From NCBI GenBank assembly GCA_016806645.1, contig JACSYO010001315.1, positions 2,189,501-2,253,500 on the forward strand: DNA of 64,000 nucleotides, read 5' to 3'. Shown here piece by piece: positions 51,709 through 64,000 of the stretch (its first letter is position 1; each line of letters begins with the position of its first letter). The notes beneath the pieces were generated by a model, which searched no databases, was not told the origin of the DNA, and was given only the letters and a program-made list of their open reading frames with translations. A program made the translations under genes and the position numbers. Origin of the DNA: Ophiodon elongatus (Eukaryota > Chordata > Actinopteri > Perciformes > Hexagrammidae).

Positions 51709-54349
51709 ACAGAAGGCCCAGTGTCAGGCTACAAAGACCACACACACCGTTCAGTGGAAAAAGAAGAAAAAAAATGTTCAATAGCCCCATCCATCTGAGG
51801 GTGAAAGGGATGCTGGGAAAGGTGGAAAGGCGAAATGGGCAGAACGAGAGTGTTTGTACACTCTGCGTCACTGTTCAACAACCTCCAGCTGCATGTCATT
51901 ACACATGGCTCGCATTCAGTGCAGATCAATTTAAAAAGAAAAAAGGGAAAAAGTTGACATTCTTAAACAGAGCTCTCCGTTTAAGAACACTCTGGCTGCA
52001 CATGTCCGTTAACAGCTGTACAGTAACGGTAAAAAAAGAAAAACTCAACTGAAGTCTGATTGCATGCTGCTTACTTTATCTTATCATCGACAAGACAAAG
52101 ACCCAACTAAAGCGGGCGCACCGAGAGCATTCAAGACCGAGAGTCAAAGCACAATCGCAAAAACTTCAGTTTGCCCCACAGACATTAGTCTTGTTTCGAT
52201 TATTCAACAAGTGAAATAAGAAATAAACACATTTTATAACAGTTTATACAGACAAATATAAACAGTCTGGTACAAATCTGCGTCGACCATTTCGAGGAGA
52301 AAACGTGGGATTTGAGTCAGATGGATTTGGTGTGTGGTGATTTTCCCAATCAGGATGTTCTCATCTCACGCATTCTATCTCTCTCCTGAGCCGGCCCACT
52401 CTTCCTGTCTCGGAGGAAGTCTATTATACAATGCAAAACACTGTAATTATTTTTCTGTACACAGATCATAGTACCTCATCTGAGAGAAATATATTAATCC
52501 GAGCACCACGCCACAAAACCAACCTAGTCCAAAGTCCAAACGCCAGAAGTATAACTTTATTCATATTCCTAGAAGTGCATACCACAGGCTGACAGGACCT
52601 CTAAGCAGGTGAAGGGTCTCAACAAAAAGACAGCTTTGTCTGTCATCAGCTCATAATGAAGACGGACAGAAACTCCCCCACCAGCCAAGAAATGTTCCAT
52701 CACTCACCATGAGGTGATGAAGGAGGTTCACTTAATGAGCTCCTCTCTGCAACAGTGTAATCATTTATCAAAATGCCAACGTGATGGGAAATGTAGTTCT
52801 GTTACAAATGCTCAAGTTGATCTGTTATGAATCAAAAAAGTGGGAGTCTGTGATCAGAGTCTGTTACACTGGTTGCTTAGCAACTGAGGCCTTCAGGGAC
52901 CTGAATGCCGACAATAAACTTGTTGAGTAAAGATGTCAGAAGATTTAAAGCAGAGGACTCTGTTAGCTGTAAAACTGATTAACACCCAGTAAAGCATACA
53001 TCTGCTTAATTCTCCAACACCTACATTGTAGACTATAGACTTTATAAATGAGCATATTTAACAATAAACATATAAACCTGAATAAGACTTTTAACTTTTG
53101 TAAATAACTGTGGCAATAATTTGATCTAGCTGGCGGATGCTAGATGCGAAATACAGTACAATTATTAAAACACAATAACTACATGTTTTAGAAAAGCATT
53201 GTCCTTAATGCGTCATCAAACCAGGGCATTGTTCAGAAAAAAAACCTGCTAAATCTTCTGTTGACCAGACTCTAAAACTTTAATATATTTAACATCTGTT
53301 GGACAAACATCATGCCGGATATTAACAATCAAAAAATCCTGCTTGAATGATATTTAAAATCAGTTTCAGTGAGGCAGGCACAGGCCGTTACGGTTTCTCA
53401 GTCACCAATATGAGAGACGTGAGTGACACACAAACTGGCACTTAAAGTGTTTTTATTTAATACGTGTTTAACAAGGACTATGGTTGACCAGAAGCAAAGC
53501 TCACAGTTGTTGCCCTTTACTCAGAGAGCCGCAAATGTTCCCTGCAAAAGCCACAAGAGTCTGCTTTGACACTACAGTAATTTCCTGTGACCTGCCAACA
53601 TCCGACAGCACATTATTCCCATGGGAAATAAAACAATCGATCACTGGCGGCTGCACAGAAGGAGCCCATACAAGGCATGGAAATAGCTTAATTGTTAATT
53701 AAACACGTCGCCCGCCGTCTTAATGATGGAGCTCGTATGTCACATTGAACTCAAGCCACAGTATTAAGATCTGCCAACGGTTGATCACATTCATGCAGGG
53801 CTGGTCTGTGATTCTGACACTGTTATAACCAACCAGGCTCCCTTTTCAATCTCATTTTCGTGTAGCCTCTCCCCACTGCACAGTCTCTCCATTTCCTTAT
53901 ATGGACACAACCTTGAAAAAGGCCATGCTGCTGGAGACTCTGATGGTGACACTTCATATCTTACCTCATATTATCGTAATACGCATGTAGGTGTAAGACT
54001 ACTTCAACATCAGTCAGTCAACATGGAAACACATTAGCTATAGTGTCAGTGTCCCTTTGTGTGGAAAGGTGCTCATAATGCTGGTCTTGCTTGTAAACCT
54101 ATTTATCAAGACTGTCCCCACACTTGAGCGTCTAAACAGAAAAACACCAGCAGTGGAGTGATTAGATGTTCTCAACAAGCCACAGACATTTTATTACTTT
54201 ACAGATGACAACAACACACAAATCGTGATGAATTATTCAAATGACTTCCTTTGGGCAATAGCAGCCTACATTCACAGAACATCAATACAATATGGTTGTC
54301 ATAATAGCAATACCAACGTCATAGTAACAGCCAAAGGGAAAAAGGAAAG

Positions 54350-54388
54350 GGGGTGGGGGGGTTGGGGGGGGTGGTGGGGGGGGGGGGT
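54350..54388 (+). other. Potential G-quadruplex (+ strand)
   Basis: Runs of G4, G7, G8 and G12 separated by T, TT, TGGT. Confidence 0.6.
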
Positions 54389-57300
54389 CTGTAAAGAGCA
54401 TCCAGTCGATGCTAACTGTGTCACGACCCCTGCTGAGGAGTGTTGCTTTTGCTAATCCACACTGACACAAACTAATCCCATGAAGATCAGCCGCTCTTTT
54501 GGGAAGGAAACAATCGTCATCGGGATGCCCCTGGTTCCATACCTGATAACCCCTCCTTTCCTTCCATCAATCAGCCCCGTCATATGGATATAAACCGTTC
54601 CACTTTCTCATTTCCATTTCCCCAACGCCCTTTTTCCTCGTTTGAAATCTTTTGTATTCATTTTCTTTCGCCCAAGTTTTTAGATCCCGTGATGGATCCA
54701 AAAGCGGCCACAGGGCCTCTTCTGGGTCATCTGGAGGTGAGCCAGGTGTAGAGGGCCAATTAGCAGCTTACAGGAAAAGAGGAGGAAGGTGAAAGGATAG
54801 CATAAAATATCTTGGTTAAGACGCCAACTGCAAAATAATAGACCTATCGGAAACCCATCTGAGAGCACCAAAGGTCTTTTCCAATAAAGCCCATGACTTG
54901 CCTAATGCAAAGAGACATTTTGTCAAAGAGAAGAAAAACAGTCAGACGTGCACAAACATCATCGGCTCCGTTTCCCTCCAATCTTTCACATGTCCTCACA
55001 CACCTTCATTCATGGATTTCTGTCACCGGCAGTCGACCTTCCAGCGGAAGCTGTCCCGACCACATCCTATGGGTCTGAGTCCCACCTTGTTAGGCTGAGA
55101 TGTTTACCCACTTAGCATGGCAGATCCCTCGAGAGGCCAACACCTCTGGCACTGGATGCTAAAAATACTTCCCCTCCTCTGACCACAGCCCCTCACATCC
55201 AAGAGGCAGGTTACACAGAAACTGTTTATATGACACGGCCTTGTGTACATTTGCTCCCTACCAGTCTGCCGTCACCCTTCTGAAGCTTTTACTCATTTCA
55301 TGCGACAGAGCAAAGCAAAGAAGAAGAACCAATACTGTCAATGAAATGCATCCTTTAAAGGCTTAGTGCTCTTTGTAAGCTGTTTCTTGTGTAAATAAAA
55401 ACATCGTCCTCCCTTTGCCTCTCTGGTTATCCATACATTAGCTCAATGAACACACTGGGGAACAATTGCCTGCAATGCTCCGATCGGCCACAGGGCCTCT
55501 GGTGTCCACAAGTAAATGCAACTACAACACAATTACAAGACTAGGACAGGACATGTTAAAGGAGGATTGAAAATAAGGGATATGGGCTGTTACTCAAGTC
55601 TTACAACTCAAACAGGATTACTGCATGTAGACTTAGTTAATCAAGCTCTACACAACTCAACCGTGTGTATTGCTATGAAACCCTCATCTTAAATGCTTCA
55701 AAGCTCTTTTTTTCTGGAAGATAAACTCTTAGATGGCTGAGGTGTAAAGTTTCTACTTCTACGCTATGAGCACAGTGGGAACTTGTACAAATTAGTGAGC
55801 AAAGTGCTGTATCTTGGATGTGATGTGATAAAAGAGGAGCGGTCGACTTTGTCTTCAGCCTTTTATGGGTTTGTTTTGTCAGACGTGGACTGGATGAGGT
55901 TGCAGCAGAGTAGAAGGGTAATGAATTCATAAAAGTACGAGTAGTTTATGTGTGAATTATTTCAAAATGTGTGGTGAAACTTACTATTTTACAACCGACT
56001 GTTGTATGGGCATGGTGTGGTTTTGCAAATGTCGTCCCCTCCCTACCTCACTTCGCTTTCTTTCCACCTTTTTCTCTCCTTCTTCAACAGTAGCTTGAGT
56101 GCCAGATTCATAATCCGGCTCTCGGCTCTGTGCCAAAACTGAGGTGGATCCCATTCCCCTAACCTATCCATCTACCCGCAATTTCCACAAATGCACACAT
56201 ACATACACACATTCTGCAACAACACTTGTGTGACTCCAGACGGCACCATTTCATTTGACAGGAGGAGGGGTGCCGGACCAGTGAATTAGGACTTTTTCAT
56301 GGGGGGGGATTAACATTCTTCCCTCTTTCCCTGCCCCCCTATCCTCCTCCAGCCCTTCCTGAAGTGAGGCCTGATTCTCCAGGCACATGCTTGACCTGGC
56401 GCTGAGGACACGGAGTAATTAGCAGCCATAAAGAGGACCCTGCCTCTTTTGGCAAACCAGCACAGCTAAAAACAAGAATGTCCAATAAGAAACTTCCCCC
56501 TCCTAGAGTGCATCACAGACAGGGAGGGTGTGAGACGGGGTTTTTTTATGTTTTTTTTTATTTCACCTGATTCTGTTATAAAACTTTAACTGAAGCCAAC
56601 TGTTTTGAAGCTGGAGCCTCACTGTGAATGCAGCCGGTTGCAATTAAGGCCCGTGACTAATTGCTAATTACTTAAAGCAATATGCTGTCACTAAAAGAAG
56701 TAAGACATTCGTCTTCTCACAAAGTGGAATTCATAATAAAATGCTCTGGCTCAATTTAACACAATCAAGGGTTTGCAGCAACAGCCTTATTTGGTCGAGC
56801 ATAACCATTGGCTGAGACTCATTAGTACAGTGTGAAATAGTCCCTCTGATCCGTTTCCCCAAAGGGTTAATGTTTATTCTCATAAAAGTGTATTAAAGTG
56901 TCCCTCCTCTGCTATGACAAAATACTAAATGCATCAGGATATCAGGTCAAAGAGTGTGATAACAAACTAAAAGCTAAGACACAGAACCATCAGCATTGAC
57001 CTTAAGTTGTTGCTTCTGGGTTTCATGTGACCAGACCTGGAAATCATACTGCAGGCATTACGCTTGCTCGATTGAACGCATTATATACACCGCATGGACA
57101 TCCGGTGAGAGAACACACACAACTCTAATGCCGACATGCAACACATGAGTAAACTAATGCCAGCACAAAAACTGAGGGGGATTTCAGTCAGCAAGATGCT
57201 AAGCAATCACGCACACCTCTGCTCCTCGGCTTAATGAATCACTGATCCTCTACACGTAAGCTTTGCAGCGAGGATCAAACTCAGTTGCGCCAACACGTGC

Positions 57301-59738
57301 AGCGTACTCTACAAGAAAAGTTCAGAAATACTTCTGAAAGAAGAATGAACGCATTCTCCCTCTTAAAAATGTAAAGTTTAATTTATAACCTATCAGAGAC
57401 ATTCTCAATTCAATATACACAGGGGTGATGCTACAGCCTTACGTGGTCTGGAATGACCAGTGGCCAATGTTGGCAAACTTTACATAGATATTGCTGAGTA
57501 ACTGACAGTAATGAGTCAGTTAATTTCTATGTTTGCTTGCTTACTAGAACGAAGGCCAGCCAGATGAAAAGGCCCCCGAGGACAGTGTTTACAACGACAG
57601 GAGCAAAAGGGAAGTGACCTCACATGCCAGCATCAGTTACGTTGACATTTTATCGGACAGCTTTAATCCAGACTTTTCAGGACACCGACCCAGAGACCGG
57701 GGCTGAGAGCTGTGCATGAAAGCAGCAGCAGGGAGGAAGAGGCGAAGAAGATGATGAGAAAGAGTGAGATCTTTCGGTTTGCACATCTAATGCCCTCACT
57801 TGCCTGGTCGAGATCAACCCACTCTGACTCATTCATAATGAGACAGTCAAAAGGTTAAACCCAGCCTCTGATTGCAAAATTACAGGAAACACCGGTCAAG
57901 ATTTGGAAACACAAGAAATGATAAGCGGTCTGACCGAATACATGCAAGGACGGAATGAAAAAATCCACCCAGAATCTGCGGATATAGTCGTGCATTTCTA
58001 CCCCGACACCCACAGACATACTGACTCACACACACACACACACACACACACACAAAGCCCAAGCACACAGACGTGAAAGATGATCCAGAGAGCAGAGTTT
58101 TTTGACCAGAGCTTCTCTTGTGTACTCTGTACTCTCCGTCTTTTAGCCAGACTCTTATTGCTTTAACAGGGGGAATACCAGATGGTTTACTTCACTGTCT
58201 CCAAGCTGCAGCTCACAGTAGTGAGGATAAATCACTGTCTGCCTCCCACCACAGACTAAGATGGAAAAACTGAGTCAAGATTCCAGTGTGCACCTCTGAA
58301 TGCTCATTTCACAGGAAGAAACTGCATAAATGGTTTATTTGAGGGGCACGTGTTATGGCCTTCATCGCTGTCTTTTTCATCTCTTTTACTTCTAATTCCA
58401 GCCTTTTGTAGTTTTGTCGGCTTTGGCACCAGCTTCATTCAGTTTATTTTTCTAACTTCCATTAGCAACTTTATTTCCTTCTGCCTATTTTATCTTTTCC
58501 ACATTCTGTCCCTTCCACAGCAGATATGGTTTTGATGGATGACTGCTAAGACATTTATGATAAAATAGGTCCCTGCAGCACTGACTTTAGAGAACCATTT
58601 CCTCTCACCCAGCCTCAGAGATAGCCATTATTCCACCACCCAACACAAGGACACAAAACAATGAAACTGAATCGAATACATATTAAATTCTGCACAATAA
58701 TGAAGCTTTTTCCTTTCTATCCTGCGCTGACACACAAGTAAGGCCTGTCAAAACCTCAGTGGCATACTCTTCAACACTTCACTGAGGTGAAGAATGATGG
58801 GAATTCATCCAAATATGCAAAGTACTCTCACAAAGGAAAATTTCCATCATCATTAGTGAAATGTTTTTACCCGCTCAACATAATCAATACATGGACAACA
58901 TACAGCAACAACAGTAGATGACAACACTAAAATGATTTACAAGGAGATTTTTCCTCCTACTAAAACAATCAAACTCGCAATTAAAATGTTGTAATGCCTC
59001 TAATTAATAATGTTTCATTAGAATAGGGGTTGCTGAAGACAAAAAAAGTTAAGAAAAGTAGGTAATGCATCAAAAGCAGCCATTTCCCGATGCACAAGCA
59101 ATCATGTCAACGATGTCTGAAGGGGAAAGGATGGGCAACGGTTAAAAAAAAAGTACTGGATAGCTTCAGTTAGGTGTGGAAAGAGTGACAACATGAAAAT
59201 GGAAAAATAAAGAGAACATTTATAGGTTATCAATCATTGTTCTCTTTGTGAAAGTGATAACACACCCACTGATAATAATAACAGACTGTATTTGCAGGCC
59301 GGGTTAAGGAAAGCTTGCCATATCATGTTGGGCCAAATAATCTGCCAGAGTTGCAGTGACAGCCAAGTTAACCGTCAATTCATCTCCCGCTGACACTTTA
59401 ACCAGAGTCACACTTGAGCAACGTCTACCCTGTGGGTAAACAGAAGGTACTTTCCGAAAAAAAATTGCATGACTGACAGTAGCCTACTTTACCTCATTCA
59501 TCGTCGTCTGGGTTATGTTCCCCGGCGATTTTTGTTTTTTTTCATGAGTACAAAGTGCAGGACTTTGACACATCTTGAGTGCAGCGTGTAGTTAGATTTG
59601 CGCAAAAAAAAGCATTTTGGCTAAGTGCAGGGAAAGATCGTGGTTTCGGTTACTTACTACAGTAAATTTTTGACTTTTTTCAATTCGTAAACAACACCGG
59701 TCTTGCTACGTGCTGTGAGTGCGTAAATGCAACCATAG

Positions 59739-60110
59739 TTAAAGGGCACATATCATGCTTATTTTAAGCTTCATACATAATATTTGGGTTTCTACTGGAA
59801 CATGTTTAAATGCTATAATGTTAAAATCAAACTTTATTTTTTTTTATACGGTCCGATTGAATATACCTGTATTTATCTTCTGTCTTAAACACTCTGTTTT
59901 GGTGCCTGTCTCTTTAAGCACCCATCCTGAAAAAGTCCACTCTGCTCTTATGGGTCAGCATTTCCTGTCTTCCGCATCTGTGCTGTCGCTGTATTCACAG
60001 TGTGTCAACTACACAGAGCGTAGCGGCTCTTCTCCTGGTGACCGAATAATTGTGACATCACAACCTTATGGAAGTCCTAACGGCTACTTTAAAAGGCTCG
60101 GTTTCAAAAA
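59739..60110 (+). mobile_element. Non-autonomous interspersed repeat (percomorph CATATCATGCTTATTTT family)
   Basis: Begins TTAAAGGGCACATATCATGC. The ordered words GGGTTTCTACTGGAACATGTTT, GAATATACCTGTATT, GCCTGTCTCTTTAAGC, CCTGAAAAAGTCCACTCTGC, CAGCATTTCCTGTCTTCCGC and GTGACATCACA match a repeat I recognise from many percomorph genomes. About 370 bp and fairly complete. It makes a 122-codon open frame that is not a gene. Transposon class not determined. Confidence 0.75.
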
Positions 60111-62316
60111 AACAAGTCAGTAAACATTTTACTGATACGCTCCCTGCCATTTTTTAGACACATTCATTAACAGTGTTTCTTCATTATCTTGATAGAAAAC
60201 TTAATCCAGAACGCATCACATGTTTGACGAAAAACAAAGTTACTGTTGCAAATTAGTACTATGTAACTGTAATTTCTAGGCAACAGTGTTGCATTTGTCT
60301 GACACATGTCCTTCAGCTTGCAACAAAACCAATTAATTACAAAGTACTGCTTAATAATCAGAAACTCGAAGGCTTGAGTTAATGTCGATTTAATGGCTTG
60401 ATGTTTATTTCATCACCCAGTAAAGTAAAAATAGAATGCATCTGACGACAGTAAAGTTTCTGGGGTGAGCAGAAACCATTGTATTCCCCCAAGTAGGAAA
60501 GAAATGCTTACACCCAGTATTCCTACTGCCCAGGCTGTGGCTAAGCTCGGGCTGGGGTAAGGGAGAATGGGGTTGGAAAGGATGAGTCATACATCGCTTT
60601 CCATGCTCAATGATTATAATACCCCATTACAGAGAAAAGCACTGTTTCCCAGCTGAAGTGAACACTCGGCTTGTGAGCCTTTCAGTCTGCCATGAACTAC
60701 ACGCTGCAACAAAGCACACTGTTAAAAATCAAATACAGGAGTGGGAGTTACATCATGATGTAGCACATCCAACTTTTGCACTGATGTGTCCGTGTTGACT
60801 TTTCAAACAGAACCGCCTCCATTTTGTTCCCCTTTTCTCTGTCAGAGAACAAATGATCCATCTTTGCCTGGGTTTTTAGCAGTTTCTAGCTCTCGGCAAG
60901 CAACACCTAAAAAGAAAACCATTTGTGTCTGGCTTCAAATCAAGCACGCTGTGTTATGAGTACAGAGGGCCATTGAGCCGTTCAAAACAATTATTTGACC
61001 CTTAATTAGTCTGGCAAGGCATAGATGATTTACTGTCCAGGATATGGCAAATAATGCATTAGTTGTGCTGCACAAAGGATCTCCTTAACTCTGACACGGG
61101 GTCAAAAACTCACCCTGCATATTTTGTTTTATCTCCCGTGTTATTATCAGGCATTAGAGCTGATTTACAGAGACCTTTCCACAAAGCCTGCATTTACAGG
61201 CTGAAGTGGCACATGCAAGTTGCAGGGTCACTGCTTTTCTCCACAGTCCAGCTAACTCAGATTCCTTCCTCAGCGCCATGGTAATAGGCACACACAAGAA
61301 GCCACTTTTTCTCACCGCCACTTATCTGATTGAGTAGGACATGACCTCAGGATTGCCAGTTAAAGGTGAGTAATTAACGACATACTGAGACCCCACGGAA
61401 AAAGTACAGTTACATGATTACTGATGGGAGCGGGTGATGTCAGTGTCTCGAGTCTCATGGCTGCCATGTAGCTATATGTGATAACTCAGAGGCACATCTG
61501 TTTCCGCATCTCATCTTTAGGTTTGATTTTGACATATCGCAACAAAAACCAACCAGACAAATGAAAAATAAGCGTGCAACTGTCTCTTCTTCCTTAGGTT
61601 TAGTCACATAAATGGGACTGACATTTAGACAATTGGAATGACCATAGTTCTATAGAATCTTTCAAGACAACTAGTTGTTAGCCTCCTGTAAAATGTACAA
61701 ATAAAGCACATCAGAAGTTGCAATTTGTTCAATTTTGCATGGATTCAATCACCTAAAAAGGCTTTTCTAAATGGCCTCATGAATAACTGTACACACAGTG
61801 ACAAAAAGGCAGAATTAACTTATCCATAAAAATTCCTTCAGAAGAAGAGATGTCCAGATATAAAGACTAATAAAAAACAGCTGCAGGCCAGCTGTACTCA
61901 ACCTTTAACCCTGTCATAAAGTTGGCTGGCTTAAACAAAAAGAACCTTTTAATGACCTTGGATGTGTATGTGTAAACCTGGCTGAAATGCAAGGCACGCT
62001 GCTATTAGTTTTACAAACACAGCTAGAAGGCTGCAGATGTTAGGCCCTATCCGATTAGGAATTTTCTCTAAAACCAGAAAAGAGTGGTGTATTTTCTTTT
62101 AAAAATGCAACAGTATAATTTCTTCATGGTCCCCTGTTCCAGCAAGAATGGGAAAAAAACATCTGGAAGACATTTTTTCTGGGTTTTTGGAGGGCTTAGC
62201 AGACAGCACAATGGAACTTATCGAATCCAGATGTGAAGGCGCTCAGTAAAACAGCAAGGCCTTCATCTAGATATTCCTTTCAAATGTACATAAGGATAAA
62301 ACAAATGCCAGCTCCT

Positions 62317-62324
62317 ACTATATA

Positions 62325-62386
<62 letters not shown>
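62317..62386. repeat. (AT)n microsatellite
   Basis: About 33 AT units with TACA and TGTA interruptions; able to form a cruciform. Confidence 0.96.
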
Positions 62387-63084
62387 GCATAATTCTTGAA
62401 TCATGACCATATTTCCTTATGCCTTAGCATATCCACTGGTCCTTTTAATACTGTCCTCTATTAGCATCCGTAGCTTTGGCCAAAATCCATCCTTGTTTTC
62501 ATTTGCACATGGTATTCAAAGAATGTTATTTCAGTATTTTTGATGACCAAAGTGCTCTGTACTGGTAGGTTCTGGTCCTGCTTGGATGTTCGTTACAGAT
62601 ATAAAACTTCTGGTTAATTAATGATAATAAACCACAGCGTAAAGAGTCAAAACAGATTTTGTACAACTTATGAAAAGACTTCATTGATTGAGGAAACAAA
62701 GAAGCAACTCAGCAGAAACCATTTGGAGAAGAAGGTAGATTTGGTCTACAGGAGGTATGCTGATCATTAAACTACAAAACAACTGAGGTCCCACACTAGG
62801 AGGCCAGGGTGTCTATTACATTTGAATAGATTCAGTCAGACATCTGGAAATTTTAACTTGCTAAAAACAAGCGAGACAAAGCACATCAATCAGTTTAAAT
62901 TCTGCATCTCGTGCTGAAGATGCCAATGGGATTTTTTAGTCCAACAAGCTGAACATTGTTGCAGAGATTCTATTCTTAACTAGAATTGCCGCCTTGTATT
63001 CAAGGCGCAGATTTCTTCCATGCCGGTGCAAAATCTCCTCATGCCATAATTTTATTCTATTAGATATTTGTGTGAAAATGTCAT

Positions 63085-63292
63085 AATTAAAATATGAATT
63101 AATAAGTCTCAGTCACCTTGACCTCTGACCACCAAATTCTAATCAGTACATCCTAAAGCCCAGGTGAAGGTTTTTGCTAAGGATGTAATAAAATTCCCTC
63201 CAGGTGTTCCTGAGATATTGCGTTCAAGTGAATGGGACGGACGGACAACCCCAAAACACAATGCCTACAACACGGCCGCCGGCGCAAGAGCC
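63085..63292 (+). mobile_element. Interspersed repeat (CACCTTGACCTCTGACCACCAAA family)
   Basis: AGTCACCTTGACCTCTGACC, CACCAAATTCTAATCAG, AATTCCCTCCAGGTGTTCCT, GAGATATTGCGTTCAAG, GAATGGGACGGACGGACAAC and CGGCCGCCGGCGCAAG are the ordered words of a very common percomorph repeat. It may begin further left (about 63000). Diverged and non-coding. Confidence 0.7.
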
Positions 63293-64000
63293 AGACGCCG
63301 AGAGTCAGAAGAGAATTTACTGAAACAAGGAGCAGTGAAGCTTCAACAGCAAGAATTCCTTTCTTCAGGCAATGAAACTGTAAACCTGACAGCAGTGGCA
63401 ATCCCAAAGTCCTGACCTTCACCTTCGAACTCTGACCCCTCTTCTCATTCTTAACCTCAATGTCTTATAGGCCTTCTTTTAATACCACTTGTCGCATCGG
63501 TTAAAAGTAAGGTTTCCCCATTAATAGCAAGGAAAGATAAACTCTCTGAAGAACTGGGGACCATAAGTTCCACGGTCTTGACTTACATTTAGTGTGCTGA
63601 TCCTCTACCTAAGGTTGCTGTTCATTTTAAACGATTTGGTAGTGTGCAAGAAAAATGTATTCAGGCATATCTCAATCTTTATTGTTTGCCTGTCAGTAGT
63701 CCGAGGTAAAATTATATGATATCATTTTAGGCAGGCTAACCATTTAACGGGCTAACGAGCTAAGCTACGTTTGACTGCAGACTTGTCGTTTTAGTTGCAC
63801 CAGTACAACCTTGAAGGTAAAGTTTCGCTCATTTTTTTTATAACATCAGCAAGCAGCTGTTTTCCGTGAAAAAGCTCAGGTAAACCAACTGTAGCCTACC
63901 CTGCCTTGCTGCCCAACACCTGCCAGGACACAGACTAAATTAGCAACTTGTTAGCTGGTTAGCACAGTGGAACCTTTTACGCTAAAGAGTTGGAGGAGTG

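Larger units (their letters stand above)
50797..64000. other. col5a1 intron 1 (3' part)
   Basis: At least 13.2 kb. I looked for exon 1 (Met, Leu-rich signal peptide ending in G before a donor) on the minus strand and found no convincing candidate. Holds (CA)n at 51619-51704 and 58026-58053, a G-rich run at 54350-54388, two interspersed repeats (59739-60110 and 63085-63292) and (AT)n at 62317-62386. The rest shows no feature I can support. Confidence 0.65.

Noticed and set aside
51480..51871. Poly Cys-Val and Thr-His frames
   Set aside because: Translations of the (CA)n microsatellite; the same applies to frames at 16574-16942, 21754-22010, 23315-23734, 27361-27821 and 33317-33785.
59755..60123. 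122-codon + strand frame
   Set aside because: It lies inside a recognised interspersed repeat and is not a transposase.
63177..63422. Minus-strand Leu-rich frame considered as exon 1 signal peptide
   Set aside because: It has an internal run of Arg/Cys after the hydrophobic part, no suitable donor following a G, and overlaps an interspersed repeat.
1..64000. tRNA, rRNA, CRISPR or intact transposase genes
   Set aside because: Nothing with the required structure or motifs was seen on either strand.

Overview
The window is teleost genomic DNA, probably from a percomorph fish. It is intron-rich, with GT-AG exons, many (CA)n, (GATA)n and (AT)n microsatellites, and degraded copies of interspersed repeats that I recognise from percomorph genomes. 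No prokaryotic, viral or CRISPR-type feature was seen. One protein-coding gene accounts for nearly everything that can be supported: a fibrillar procollagen alpha-1(V) gene (col5a1) on the minus strand, so its 5' side is at the right.

Layout in transcript order (right to left): 64000-50797 is the 3' part of a long intron 1; exon 1 (signal peptide) was not found. Exons 2-4 (50796-43468) encode most of the laminin-G-like TSPN domain and exon 5 (33211-33086) its end plus the start of the variable region. Exons 6-8 (32243-30228) encode the variable region, which is acidic and Tyr-rich but interrupted by long Gly/Ser blocks. Exons 9-13 (30112-25499) encode the short N-propeptide helix and the N-telopeptide-like linker. 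Exons 14-62 (25060-3083) encode the main triple helix in 36, 45, 54, 90 and 108 bp exons; summing them gives 338 uninterrupted Gly-X-Y triplets (1014 residues). Exons 62-64 (3350-290) contain the furin-type RTRR site and the first part of the C-propeptide. The last two coding exons lie beyond position 1. Numbering backwards from the C-propeptide predicts 66 exons, as in human COL5A1.

The most unusual element is exon 8. A tandem array of (G)n-(S)n-T/S-V-H-L units, built from GGN and AGC codon runs, sits inside the variable region of the N-propeptide. Exon 7 carries a second Gly/Ser-rich block with an internal LDLGTGG/IDLGTGT duplication. I recall no counterpart in mammalian COL5A1, whose variable region is Pro/Glu/Tyr-rich. 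Other points of interest are TG repeats close to the 3' splice sites of exons 12 and 33, a weak donor at exon 62, a single visible copy of the 69-bp exon 64, and a TATA-like box next to a perfect 20-bp palindrome in intron 63.

Exon boundaries come from splice consensus, phase and recalled vertebrate collagen sequences. No alignment or database search was run.
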